Source of the DNA: Hallella seregens ATCC 51272
GTDB taxonomy: Bacteria; Bacteroidota; Bacteroidia; Bacteroidales; Bacteroidaceae
NCBI RefSeq assembly: GCF_000518545.1
Contig: NZ_JADU01000017.1
Span: forward strand, 40,283-104,282
DNA: 64,000 nucleotides
Direction: 5' to 3'
The position numbers and the translations under genes are program-made. This document shows positions 27,473 through 35,992 of this stretch, piece by piece; position 1 is the stretch's first letter; each line of letters begins with the position of its first letter. Below the pieces are notes generated by a model. That model was not told the DNA's origin and did not search any database. It saw only the letters and a list, made by a program, of their open reading frames with translations.

Positions 27473-28942
27473 CTATTCAAACATACCGCTGCGAAGCATC
27501 TCCACCTCTTTCTCCGAGAGGAAACGCCAGTCGCCACGACGCAGGTTTTTCTTGGTGAGACCGGCAAATTGCACACGGTCGAGCTTCACCACCCGATAGC
27601 CCAGAGCCTCGAATATACGGCGCACGATGCGGTTCTTGCCACTGTGAATCTCAATGCCCACCTGCGCCTTGTCGCGCTCGTCGGCATACTCGATGGCATC
27701 GGCATGTACCTCTCCGTCTTCCAGTTCGATACCCTCGGCTATCTTCTGCAGATCCTCCGTAGACACATTCTTGTCCAGATATACGTGGTACACCTTTTTC
27801 TTGAGGAACTTGGGATGTGTGAGTTTCGAGGCCATGTCACCGTCGTTGGTGAGCAACAGCACACCAGTGGTGTTGCGATCCAGGCGGCCCACAGGATAGA
27901 TACGCTCAGGGCACACGTCTTTCACGAGGTCCATCACCGTCTTGCGCTGCTGGGGATCATCGCTGGTGGTCACATAGTCCTTGGGCTTGTTGAGCAGCAC
28001 ATAGACTTTCTTTTCCAGCGTGACGGGCTGATCGTGGAACTTCACCTCGTCGGTACGCATCACCTTGGTGCCGAGCTCGGTCACGGCAGTGCCGTTCACG
28101 GTCACCACGCCGGCCTGGATGAATTCGTCGGCCTCACGGCGCGAGCACACACCGGCATTGGCCAGAAACTTGTTTAGACGGATGGGTTCGTTGGGGTCGA
28201 TGTGCTCCTCCTTGTACTCAATCCGCTTCTTCATGCTGTACTTGGCATTGGGGTCGTAGCCCGGACGCTGGCCATAGGGCTGACGGCCATAGCCGCCCGG
28301 ACGAGGCTGATAACCGCCCTGCTGGCGGCCGTAGCCACCGGGGCGGGGCTGATAACCGCCCGGACGAGGCTGATAACCACCCTGCTGGCGGGGCTGGTAA
28401 CCGCCGGGGCGAGGCTGATAGCCACCCGGACGAGGCTGATAACCGCCCTGACGGGGCTGATAACCACCCTCACGCGGCTGGTAGCCACCCTGCTGGCGGG
28501 GCTGATAACCGCCTTCGCGCGACTGGTAGCCACCTTCTTCCTGATTGTTGTTATATCGTGAACGATAACCGTTCTGACGCGGTTGGTAGCCGCCTTGGCG
28601 GGGCTGGTAACCGCCTTGCCGCGGCTGGTAACCGCCTTGCCGCGGCTGATAGCCGCCCTGACGGGGCTGGAAGCTGCGCTGCTGACGGGGCTGATCGCCG
28701 CTGCCCTGCAGTCCGGCGCCGAAACCCTCAGGGCGGAACCCACCCTCTTCCTGTCCGCCGTTGTGGCGGTCGGTGGTGTAGGCGCGCTGCGTGTGGATGC
28801 GCGGACGCAACGGCCGGCCACTGTTGTCGTGATAATCTCTCTGATAACCTGAAGGATGACCGTAGCCTTCACGGCTGCCTTCGCTTTCCTGATTCGGTGT
28901 CTGTGTGGAATCCTGAGCCTTGTTCTCTAAATCTTCTGACAT
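27473..28942 (-). CDS. RsuA/RluB-family pseudouridine synthase with long N-terminal GGYQPR-repeat tail
   Basis: 489 aa. Residues about 1-230 are disordered, with sixteen GGY units (14 GGYQ[PS]R, 2 GGYGR) rich in Gly, Tyr, Gln, Pro and Arg. Then come an S4 RNA-binding domain (IRLNKFLANAGVCSRREADEF) and the RsuA/RluB catalytic domain with PVGRLDRNTTGVLLLTNDGD (catalytic D355). The enzyme should make a pseudouridine in rRNA, by family most likely 23S. The tail resembles eukaryotic RGG/YG tracts and probably binds RNA; repeats this regular also invite length change by slippage. The start at 28942 opens the acidic MSEDLENKAQD leader. Confidence 0.92.
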   Translation of the reverse strand: MSEDLENKAQDSTQTPNQESEGSREGYGHPSGYQRDYHDNSGRPLRPRIHTQRAYTTDRHNGGQEEGGFRPEGFGAGLQGSGDQPRQQRSFQPRQGGYQPRQGGYQPRQGGYQPRQGGYQPRQNGYRSRYNNNQEEGGYQSREGGYQPRQQGGYQPREGGYQPRQGGYQPRPGGYQPRPGGYQPRQQGGYQPRPGGYQPRPGGYGRQQGGYQPRPGGYGRQPYGQRPGYDPNAKYSMKKRIEYKEEHIDPNEPIRLNKFLANAGVCSRREADEFIQAGVVTVNGTAVTELGTKVMRTDEVKFHDQPVTLEKKVYVLLNKPKDYVTTSDDPQQRKTVMDLVKDVCPERIYPVGRLDRNTTGVLLLTNDGDMASKLTHPKFLKKKVYHVYLDKNVSTEDLQKIAEGIELEDGEVHADAIEYADERDKAQVGIEIHSGKNRIVRRIFEALGYRVVKLDRVQFAGLTKKNLRRGDWRFLSEKEVEMLRSGMFE

Positions 28943-29028
28943 CTTAATTACTCTTTTTTAGCCTCGCGGCTATGGTTAATAAATTAAATGAATAAAAAAT
29001 TGAAATATGGAATGTTGAAAAATCCGTA

Positions 29029-30375
29029 CTAAATGCCGGTGTAGTTATGTGGAGTGACGGCCATAAGCTCTGCCTTCACACCGTCGCTCACGTTCAGTGT
29101 CTGTACAAAGTCGTGGATGGTTCGCTCGGTCATCTTCTCATTGGTGCGGGTGAGGGCTTTCAAAGCCTCGTAGGGATGGGGATAACCCTCGCGGCGCAGG
29201 ATGGTCTGGATGGCCTCGGCCACCACAGCCCACGTGTCGTCGAGGTCGGCATGCAGCTTTTCCTCGTTCAGGATGAGCTTGCGCAGTCCCTTGAGCGTGC
29301 TCTCTATGGCTATCACGGCATGACCGAAAGGCACACCCACATTGCGCAGTACGGTGGAGTCTGTAAGGTCGCGCTGCAAACGGCTTACGGGCAACTTGGC
29401 AGCCAGGAACTGCAACACGGCATTGGCCACACCCAGATTGCCCTCGCTGTTCTCGTAGTCGATGGGGTTCACCTTGTGGGGCATGGCGCTGGAACCCACT
29501 TCTCCTGCCTTGATTTTCTGCTTGAAATACTCCATCGAAATGTACATCCAGAAGTCTCGGTCGAGGTCTATGATGATGGTGTTGATGCGGCGCATGCCGT
29601 CGAACACAGCCCCCAAGCAGTCGTAATTGCTGATTTGCGTGGTCCACTGCTCGCGCTGCAAGCCCAGCCGGTTGGCCACAAAGCCATTGGCAAAAGCCTT
29701 CCAGTCATAGTCCGGATAGGCCACATGGTGTGCATTGAGATTGCCTGTAGCCCCGCCAAACTTGGCCGTGAGAGGTGTCTGCTTCAGCAGACGCAGCTGC
29801 TCACCAAGCCGATACACATAGACCATCACCTCTTTGCCCAGCCGTGTGGGCGAGGCGGGCTGCCCGTGGGTCTTGGCCAGCATGGGTACGTCTTTCCAGG
29901 CTTCGGCATACTCCTGCAGCTGGGCGATCAGCTCTTCAACGAGCGGATAGTAGACCTGTTCCAAGGCTTCCTTGATGGAAAGGGGCACACTGGTGTTGTT
30001 GATGTCCTGCGAAGTGAGACCAAAATGGATGAACTCTTTGTAGGCTTCCAGCCCGCCAATCTTGTCAAACTCTTCTTTCAGGAAATATTCCACGGCCTTG
30101 ACGTCGTGGTTGGTCACTTTCTCTATATCTTTCACGCGTTGGGCCGATGTCTCATCGAAGTGGAGATAGATGCGGCGGAGCCGGTCGAAAAGGGCATGGT
30201 CGACACCCGACAGCTGCGGCACGGGCAACTCGCAAAGTGCAATGAAATACTCTATTTCCACGCGGACACGGTAGCGAATCAGTGCATATTCCGAAAAATA
30301 GTCGGCCAACGGCTCGGTCTTACTCCTGTATCTACCATCTATCGGTGACACCGCAGTCAAAGAATTGAGATGCAT
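29029..30375 (-). CDS. purB: adenylosuccinate lyase
   Basis: 448 aa. Acts twice in purine synthesis, on SAICAR and on adenylosuccinate. Fumarase-superfamily motifs: FGLTSQDINNTSVP, KTHGQPASPTRLGKE and the signature loop GSSAMPHKVNPIDYENSEGN with the catalytic Ser. The start at 30375 (MHLNSLTAVSPIDGRY) is the family N-terminus. A -7 box is at 30402-30409. Confidence 0.97.
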   Translation of the reverse strand: MHLNSLTAVSPIDGRYRSKTEPLADYFSEYALIRYRVRVEIEYFIALCELPVPQLSGVDHALFDRLRRIYLHFDETSAQRVKDIEKVTNHDVKAVEYFLKEEFDKIGGLEAYKEFIHFGLTSQDINNTSVPLSIKEALEQVYYPLVEELIAQLQEYAEAWKDVPMLAKTHGQPASPTRLGKEVMVYVYRLGEQLRLLKQTPLTAKFGGATGNLNAHHVAYPDYDWKAFANGFVANRLGLQREQWTTQISNYDCLGAVFDGMRRINTIIIDLDRDFWMYISMEYFKQKIKAGEVGSSAMPHKVNPIDYENSEGNLGVANAVLQFLAAKLPVSRLQRDLTDSTVLRNVGVPFGHAVIAIESTLKGLRKLILNEEKLHADLDDTWAVVAEAIQTILRREGYPHPYEALKALTRTNEKMTERTIHDFVQTLNVSDGVKAELMAVTPHNYTGI

Positions 30376-30401
30376 AATCTTAGTACATATTACTTCGACT
30401 G

Positions 30402-30409
30402 CAAAATTA
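30402..30409 (-). promoter_or_regulatory. -7 box for purB
   Basis: Minus strand TAATTTTG, 27 nt above the ATG. Confidence 0.5.
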
Positions 30410-30795
30410 CGAAAACTATTTCATTTGAAAGTCGTAGCACCACAAAATCTTTATATAAGATAAGTTAACGTCTCCCAGACCATTCACGGCCACCCTCTCC
30501 CGTCGCCTTCACCTTCGCCTACCGCCGCCAGTTCTGCCCATTCGTCACACGACCCATCAATTCATCCCATCTTTTTCTGTGGCATTAAGTAAAAAAGCCT
30601 ATGTTTGCAAGCAGAGAATATACTCATACACGAAGGACTGTAGCTTCGGAAGGTTGCATCTGGCAAGTTCCCAAAACGCACCCACTCAAACCAAATATAG
30701 CATGGAAAAGTTGGAAAAGATAGGCGTGACTGTCGCCGCAACAGACTTGATGTGCACTTATGCTTGCTGCCAATATAGGCAAAATATATCAAGTT
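30410..30795. other. gene-free stretch between purB and the tRNA genes
   Basis: No coding region is supported. A lone TATGTTTG (plus, 30600-30607) fits the -7 consensus but nothing recognisable follows it. Confidence 0.4.
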
Positions 30796-30825
30796 CACAA
30801 GTTTATGGACCACAAGTTTGTGGAC
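30796..30825. repeat. 15-bp tandem duplication
   Basis: CACAAGTTTATGGAC followed at once by CACAAGTTTGTGGAC, 14 of 15 identical; the second is itself a near-palindrome (CCACAAGTTTGTGG). Confidence 0.7.
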
Positions 30826-30880
30826 TTCTTAGGTCTTCGGGTTGGCAAACAGGGTTACAACGCCCATCGCCACAAGCACT

Positions 30881-30917
30881 ATAAAACAAAAAACCCCGTG
30901 GTCATGATGACCGCAGG
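30881..30917 (-). terminator. terminator of the tRNA-Val pair
   Basis: On the minus strand a GGTC/GACC-centred hairpin extended by outer pairs to CC/GG is followed by GGTTTTTTGTTTT, just below the second transcribed tRNA. Confidence 0.75.
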
Positions 30918-30927
30918 ATTCCTGATG

Positions 30928-31002
30928 TGGGCGCTGAGGGATTCGAACCCCCGACCCTCTGCTTGTAAGGCAGACGCTCTAAACCAACTGAGCTAAGCGC
31001 CC
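30928..31002 (-). tRNA. tRNA-Val (anticodon TAC)
   Basis: 75 nt cloverleaf on the minus strand: acceptor GGGCGCT/AGCGCCC plus discriminator A, D-loop AGCTCAGTTGGTTTAGAGC, anticodon loop CTTACAA, T-loop GGTTCGAATCC. CCA is not encoded. Identical to the copy at 31051-31125. Confidence 0.97.
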
Positions 31003-31050
31003 TAATAAAATCCCCGCAGCCCCGAAAGACTACAGGGAAACACCCCTAAG

Positions 31051-31125
31051 TGGGCGCTGAGGGATTCGAACCCCCGACCCTCTGCTTGTAAGGCAGACGC
31101 TCTAAACCAACTGAGCTAAGCGCCC
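31051..31125 (-). tRNA. tRNA-Val (anticodon TAC), second copy
   Basis: Same 75-nt sequence as 30928-31002, 48 nt apart. It is the promoter-proximal copy of the two-gene transcript. Confidence 0.97.
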
Positions 31126-31146
31126 GAGTGTCTCGGATTTCGGGTG

Positions 31147-31178
31147 CAAAGGTACAACAATTCTTTCGTGTCGCCAAA
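31147..31178 (-). promoter_or_regulatory. promoter of the tRNA-Val pair
   Basis: TTTG (31178-31175), 20-nt spacer, TACCTTTG (31154-31147) on the minus strand; very close to the Bacteroidetes consensus and 22 nt above the first tRNA. Confidence 0.8.
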
Positions 31179-31376
31179 TTTTCACGCCGGTTTTTTCAAA
31201 AAATCACGGAATGAGCCCCTGCAATTGGTCATCTAAAAGCGTGCAAATGGGTAACTAAGGGGATAACGACTTGGCCCAAGCCCCATCTTTTAAAATCACT
31301 AAAACGAGAACATCCGCCCCGGACGAGATAGAGAAAATAGTTTTTCGTCAAAACGAAAACGTCTCCTCCTTGAGAT

Positions 31377-31448
31377 TGTAGGGACATACGCCCTGCATGT
31401 CCGAACGCCGAACGCTGCGAGCGGACACACGTCGGGCGTGTCCCTACA
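31377..31448. repeat. 72-nt palindromic intergenic repeat, copy 1
   Basis: Arms TGTAGGGACATACGCCC and GGGCGTGTCCCTACA, with inner TGTCCG/CGGACA, form a long hairpin just downstream of the first BspA-like gene. It may end transcription. Copy 2 is at 33994-34065. Confidence 0.8.
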
Positions 31449-31467
31449 TATCCCGGCCTTTGGGCCT

Positions 31468-33834
31468 TTACTTCTTCACCATTTTACGGCCATCCACGAT
31501 GTAGACACCGGCAGGCAGGTTCTCGAACTTGCCCACGAGACGAACGCCTTGTAGCGTATAAATACCCGTGGCGACGACATCGGTCGAAGCCGGGGCTGCC
31601 GAAATTCCCGCCGGAGATTTCTTCGTGAAATAGCCCGTCTCGGGGTTCGCCATGCCCACATCTACCTTATTCTTGTCGTATGCCGCTACACCCACGAGCT
31701 TCCTGCAGGCGACGAACATATCGGTTGATTCCTCGCATGTCCATGTGTTGTTGCAGTAAATGGTAGTCAGAGCAAAACAAACCGAGAACATACTTCTCAT
31801 GTCGGTTACTTTCTCTGTATTGAAGTTTGAAAGGTCGAGAGAGAGAAGCGCGCGACACTCCTCAAACATCCTGAACATGTTAGTTACATTCGACGTGTTG
31901 AAATTCGAGAGATTGAGAGAGGTCAGGGCATGGCATTCACTGAACATTTCTTTCATGTTGGTTACTTTCTCCGTGTTGAAGTTTGAGAGATTGAGCGAGG
32001 GTAGAGCACGGCAGTACGAAAACATGTGAGACATGTCGGTTACATTCTCCGTGCTGAAACTTGAGAGGTTGAGGGAGGTCATGGCATAGCAAGTTTTAAA
32101 CATTCTGCTCATGTTGGTTACTTTCCCCGTATTGAAGTTTGAAAGGTCAAGCGAGGACAACACATAGCAGCCGTAGAACATTCCGCTCATGTTGGTTACT
32201 TTCTCCGTATTGAAGTTTGAAAGGTCGAGAGAGGGCAACGCAAAGCAGTTGTAGAACATGTTGTACATGTTGGTTACATTCGCTGTGTTGAAATTCGAGA
32301 GGTCAAGAGAGGGCAAAGCTCTACATCCTGCGAACATATCTCCCATGTCGGTCACGTTCGTAGTGTTGAAGCTCGAAACGTTGAGCAAGGTCAGCTTAGT
32401 GCAGAACGAGAACATTTCGTTCATGTTGGTCACTTTTTCCGTATTGAAGTTCGACAGGTCGAGAGAGGTTATTTTTTGGCAACTTTCAAACATTCTGCCC
32501 ATGTTGGTCACATTCGACGTGTTGAAGTTCGAGATATTGAGAGAGACAAGCCTTGTACAGAGGGCGAACATTCCGTACATGTTGGTCACGCTCTCTGTGT
32601 TGAAGTTCGAGAGGTCGAACGAAGTCTGCGCTTGGCAGTTATAGAACATTCTGCTCATGTCAGTTACTTTCGCGGTGTTGAAACTTGAAAGGTTGAGCGA
32701 GGCCAAGGAACGACAGTTATCAAACATTCGACTCATGTTGGTTACGTTCTCCGTATCGAAATTCGATAAATCAAGAGACATTAAGGCTTTGCAGTCATGA
32801 AACATTCCACTCATGTCTGTTACGTTCTTCGTGTTGAAACTTGAGAAATCAAGAAAGGGCAGGGCCTTACATTCTCTAAACATTTCTCTCATGTTAGTCA
32901 CGGTCGCCGTATTAAAGTTCGACAGGTTGAGAGAGGGCAGGGCATGACAGTAAAGGAACATTCCGCACATATCTATTACATTCTTCGTGTTGAAACTTGA
33001 CAATTCGAGAGAGGACAAGGCTTGGCAGTACGCGAACATTTTACTCATGTCGGTTACTTTCTCCGTGTTGAAGCCCGACAGGTCAAGAGAGGGCAGTACA
33101 CGGCAATCGGAAAACATAACAGACATATTGGTCACATTCGCCGTGCTGAAGCCCGATAAGTCGAGCGATGTGAGGGCGTTGCAGTCCCTGAACATTGCAC
33201 CCATGTCGGTCACGTTCGCCGTGTTGAAGTGCGAAAGATCAAGCGAGACCAGCGCACGGCAGTACGCGAACATTCCGGACATGTCGGTTACGTTCGCCGT
33301 GTTGAAGTGCGAAAGGTCGAGCGAAGTGAGGGCGTCGCAGCACCAGAACATTCCGAACATGTTGGTCACGTTCGCCGTGTTGAAGTGCGACAGGTCGAGC
33401 GAGGCCAGCGCACGGCAGTACGCGAACATTCCGAACATGTCGGTCACGTCGGCCGTGTTGAGATTTTCCATGCCCTTGACGGACTCCAGTATCGTGCAAT
33501 GGGCGAACCAGTGTCGGGTGCTTGTCGGCCGAAAGTCCGCGAACGACGCGTCGAACACGGCCGTGACGGTCGACTTGTCAGGGTCCTTGAAAGTTCCCAC
33601 CCAGGCCGGGAGCACGTTTCCCTTTCCATACGTCTGAGTTGCGCCAATATCATACGTGGTGCCTTCACGGCCCGACTTCTGCGCGTCGTAATAGAAAGTG
33701 AGGGTCGTACTGTCGACACTTCTCACTACATACGCCTCCTTGGTCTGCGCCCGGGCCTGCTGTGGCAGGGCGGACATGGTGACAAACAGCATGACAATGG
33801 TCGCATACATACCTTTCAGGAAATCGTTTTTCAT
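31468..33834 (-). CDS. BspA-like surface protein, 22 DUF285-type 26-residue repeats
   Basis: 788 aa. Signal peptide (to about residue 29, ..PQQARAQ), a unique N-terminal region (30-130), then 22 tandem repeats of 26 residues of the form SLDLSNFNTxNVTNMxxMFxxC, then a tail ending GIYTLQGVRLVGKFENLPAG. The repeat is the DUF285/26-residue surface type of BspA-like proteins, which bind host proteins or other bacteria in known cases. The tail resembles those of many secreted Prevotella proteins and may be a sorting signal (inference). It is a tandem paralogue of 34086-35594, with near-identical signal peptide and N-terminal region. Confidence 0.88.
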   Translation of the reverse strand: MKNDFLKGMYATIVMLFVTMSALPQQARAQTKEAYVVRSVDSTTLTFYYDAQKSGREGTTYDIGATQTYGKGNVLPAWVGTFKDPDKSTVTAVFDASFADFRPTSTRHWFAHCTILESVKGMENLNTADVTDMFGMFAYCRALASLDLSHFNTANVTNMFGMFWCCDALTSLDLSHFNTANVTDMSGMFAYCRALVSLDLSHFNTANVTDMGAMFRDCNALTSLDLSGFSTANVTNMSVMFSDCRVLPSLDLSGFNTEKVTDMSKMFAYCQALSSLELSSFNTKNVIDMCGMFLYCHALPSLNLSNFNTATVTNMREMFRECKALPFLDFSSFNTKNVTDMSGMFHDCKALMSLDLSNFDTENVTNMSRMFDNCRSLASLNLSSFNTAKVTDMSRMFYNCQAQTSFDLSNFNTESVTNMYGMFALCTRLVSLNISNFNTSNVTNMGRMFESCQKITSLDLSNFNTEKVTNMNEMFSFCTKLTLLNVSSFNTTNVTDMGDMFAGCRALPSLDLSNFNTANVTNMYNMFYNCFALPSLDLSNFNTEKVTNMSGMFYGCYVLSSLDLSNFNTGKVTNMSRMFKTCYAMTSLNLSSFSTENVTDMSHMFSYCRALPSLNLSNFNTEKVTNMKEMFSECHALTSLNLSNFNTSNVTNMFRMFEECRALLSLDLSNFNTEKVTDMRSMFSVCFALTTIYCNNTWTCEESTDMFVACRKLVGVAAYDKNKVDVGMANPETGYFTKKSPAGISAAPASTDVVATGIYTLQGVRLVGKFENLPAGVYIVDGRKMVKK

Positions 33835-33920
33835 AAAATCAAAGGTGCCTCTTCCTTGACCCGCCCGTGTGCAAGCGGGAACGCCGTACCGAGGCCGGGG
33901 CGTTTAGGTTATTATTGATT
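33835..33920 (-). promoter_or_regulatory. duplicated 86-nt leader, copy 1
   Basis: Directly upstream of the first BspA-like ATG. It differs from 35595-35680 by two substitutions. On the minus strand GCCTC can pair with GAGGC around an inner CCCGC/GCGGG hairpin. No TAnnTTTG box lies inside it. Confidence 0.5.
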
Positions 33921-33993
33921 GACTGTTTTTGTTAAAGCCTCTTCGGCAACGATGCAAAAAAGTGCCTTTCAAGACACGGCATTGTTGCCAAAT

Positions 33994-34065
33994 TGTAGGG
34001 ACATACGCCCTGCATGTCCGAACGCCGAACGCTGCGGGCGGACACACGTCGGGCGTGTCCCTACA
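33994..34065. repeat. 72-nt palindromic intergenic repeat, copy 2
   Basis: Nearly identical to 31377-31448, again just past the stop of a BspA-like gene (34086-35594). Confidence 0.8.
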
Positions 34066-34085
34066 TATCCCGGCCCTTGGGAGCC

Positions 34086-35594
34086 TTACTTCTTCACCAC
34101 TTTACGGCCGTCCACGATGTAGACGCTGGCGGGCAGGTTCTCGAACTTGCCGGCGAGACGAACGCCTTGCAGCGTATAAATGTCCTTGGCATCGGCGACA
34201 GGCGAAGCCGTTGCAGACGAAATTCCCGCCGGAGATTTCTTCGTGAAATAGCCCGTCTCGGGGTTCGCCATGTCTACATCTATCTTATTCTTGTCGTATG
34301 CCACTGCGCCAACAAGTTTCTCGCAGTTCTTGAACATCCCCTTTGCTCCCCCACATGTCCATGTGCCGTTGCAGTAAATGGTGGTCAGGGAGGTGCAATT
34401 CTCGAACATGTAGTACATGCCGTATATGCTCGCCATGTTGAAATTCGAGAGGTCAAGAGAAGTCAAGGCGCGGCAGTCTCTGAACATTGCCCCCATGTTG
34501 GTTACGTTCGCTGTGTTGAAGTGTGAGACAGCGAGCGTGGCCAGCGAGGAGCAGTTCGAGAACATGTTGGACATGTTGGTTACTTTCGCCGTGTTGAAAT
34601 GTGAGAGGTCGAGCGAGGTCAGCGAGGAGCAGCCTCTGAACATATCCCACATGTCGGTTACATTCTCCGTGTTGAAGCTCGAGATATTGAGCGAAGTCAG
34701 CGAAGAGCAACCCCTGAACGTTCCGTTCAAGTCGGTCACGTTCGTCGTGTTGAAACTTGAAAGGTCGAGCGAAGGCAAGGAAGTACACTCTCCGAACATT
34801 TGGTGCAAGGAAGTCAGTTTCTCCGTATTGAAGCTCGAAACGTTGAGCGAAGTGAGGGCGTTGCAGCTCCAGAACATAATCTCCATATTGGTTACGTTCG
34901 CCGTGTTGAAGTTCGACAGGTCGAGCGAGGCCAGCGCACGGCAGTACGCAAACATTCTGTTCATGTTGGTCACATTGGTCGTATTGAAGTTCGACAGGTT
35001 GAGCGAGGCCAGCGCAAAACAGCTCCAGAACATTCCTTTCATGTTGGTCACGTTGGCCGTGTTGAAGCTCGACAGGTCGAGAGCGGGCAGCGCATTGCAA
35101 GCCCTGAACATCTCGGACATGTCGGTTACGTTGGCCGTACTGAAGTGCGAAAGGTCGAGCGAGGCCAGCACAAAGCAGCCATAGAACATCCGGCTCATGT
35201 CGGTCACGTCGGCCGTGTTGAGATTTTCCATGCCCTTGACGGACTCCAGCGTTGTGCAGTAGGCGAACCAGCGGCGGGTGCTTGTCGGGCGATAGTCCGC
35301 GAACGACGCGTCGAACACGGCCGTGACGGTCGACTTGTCAAGGTTCTTAATGGTCCCCACCCAGGCCGGGAGCACGTTCCCCTTTTCATCCGTCTGGGTT
35401 GCGCCAATGTCATACGTGGTGCCTTCACGGCCCGACTTCTGCGCGTCGTAATAGAAAGTGAGGGTCGTACTGTCGGCGCTTCTCACTACATACGCCTCCT
35501 TGGTCTGCGCCCGGGCCTGCTGCGGCAGGGCGGACATGGTGACAAACAGCATGACAATGGTCGCATACATACCTTTCAGGAAATCGTTTTTCAT
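34086..35594 (-). CDS. BspA-like surface protein, 11 DUF285-type 26-residue repeats
   Basis: 502 aa. Signal peptide and first 130 residues almost identical to the neighbouring 788-aa paralogue, but only 11 repeats (for example NTANVTNMKGMFWSC), including degenerate ones (LHQMFGEC, LNGTFRGC). The tail ends DIYTLQGVRLAGKFENLPAS. Probably surface-exposed and adhesive by family. The shared 5' leader, N-terminus, tail and 3' palindrome show a recent tandem duplication followed by change in repeat number. Confidence 0.88.
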   Translation of the reverse strand: MKNDFLKGMYATIVMLFVTMSALPQQARAQTKEAYVVRSADSTTLTFYYDAQKSGREGTTYDIGATQTDEKGNVLPAWVGTIKNLDKSTVTAVFDASFADYRPTSTRRWFAYCTTLESVKGMENLNTADVTDMSRMFYGCFVLASLDLSHFSTANVTDMSEMFRACNALPALDLSSFNTANVTNMKGMFWSCFALASLNLSNFNTTNVTNMNRMFAYCRALASLDLSNFNTANVTNMEIMFWSCNALTSLNVSSFNTEKLTSLHQMFGECTSLPSLDLSSFNTTNVTDLNGTFRGCSSLTSLNISSFNTENVTDMWDMFRGCSSLTSLDLSHFNTAKVTNMSNMFSNCSSLATLAVSHFNTANVTNMGAMFRDCRALTSLDLSNFNMASIYGMYYMFENCTSLTTIYCNGTWTCGGAKGMFKNCEKLVGAVAYDKNKIDVDMANPETGYFTKKSPAGISSATASPVADAKDIYTLQGVRLAGKFENLPASVYIVDGRKVVKK

Positions 35595-35680
35595 AAAATC
35601 AAAGGTGCCTCTTCCTTGACCCGCCCGTGTGCAAGCGGGAACGCCGTGCCGAGGCTGGGGCGTTTAGGTTATTATTGATT
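35595..35680 (-). promoter_or_regulatory. duplicated 86-nt leader, copy 2
   Basis: Upstream of the 502-aa BspA-like gene; 84 of 86 positions match copy 1. Similarity stops abruptly beyond 35680. Confidence 0.5.
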
Positions 35681-35830
35681 AGCAGTGTGGTTTAAGTTTT
35701 TTCGGCTATTATACAGAAAACCCTACCTGCAACTCCCTGCAAAGGGGTTCCCGTTCACGCGCAAAGATAGTACATTATTATAAACAAAGTAAGGAATCGG
35801 CACAAATTTTACGGCTTCGATGCAAAACCG

Positions 35831-35918
35831 CGGCACCGCAAACGCTGCGCGACAACGCCGTAATCGCCGTGCCGTTACGGCCCAAACGCGATGCGGCCAC
35901 GGCGCAAACGCAACGCGT
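35831..35918. repeat. degenerate 22-bp tandem repeat array A
   Basis: Four GC-rich units with the core CGCAAACGC or CGTAATCGC at exact 22-bp spacing (AAAC/AATC at 35840, 35862, 35884, 35906). One stretch, CGCAAACGCAACGCGTCTG, recurs with one mismatch at 54020-54038 in inverse orientation. Confidence 0.65.
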
Positions 35919-35992
35919 CTGGGCCGTGGCCGCAAAACAAGGAAAAAGCGCACGCGCGCCCGGCAAGGACGCGGCGCGGGAATACGAGGGGA

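Noticed and set aside
28943..28980. terminator for purB (TAGCCTCGCGGCTA)
   Set aside because: 4- to 5-bp stem followed by A residues rather than T residues in the purB direction.
30760..30996. 78-codon plus-strand ORF ending in ALRDSNPRPSACKADALNQLS
   Set aside because: The C-terminal part is the reverse complement of the tRNA-Val gene, a well-known false ORF.
31800..33450. DNA repeat array or CRISPR in the BspA-like region
   Set aside because: The 78-nt periodicity is explained by the 26-residue protein repeat in an intact reading frame.
35831..35918. CRISPR array or coding repeat for the 22-bp units
   Set aside because: Units are contiguous without spacers, degenerate, and translations give only Arg/Ala-rich shadows.
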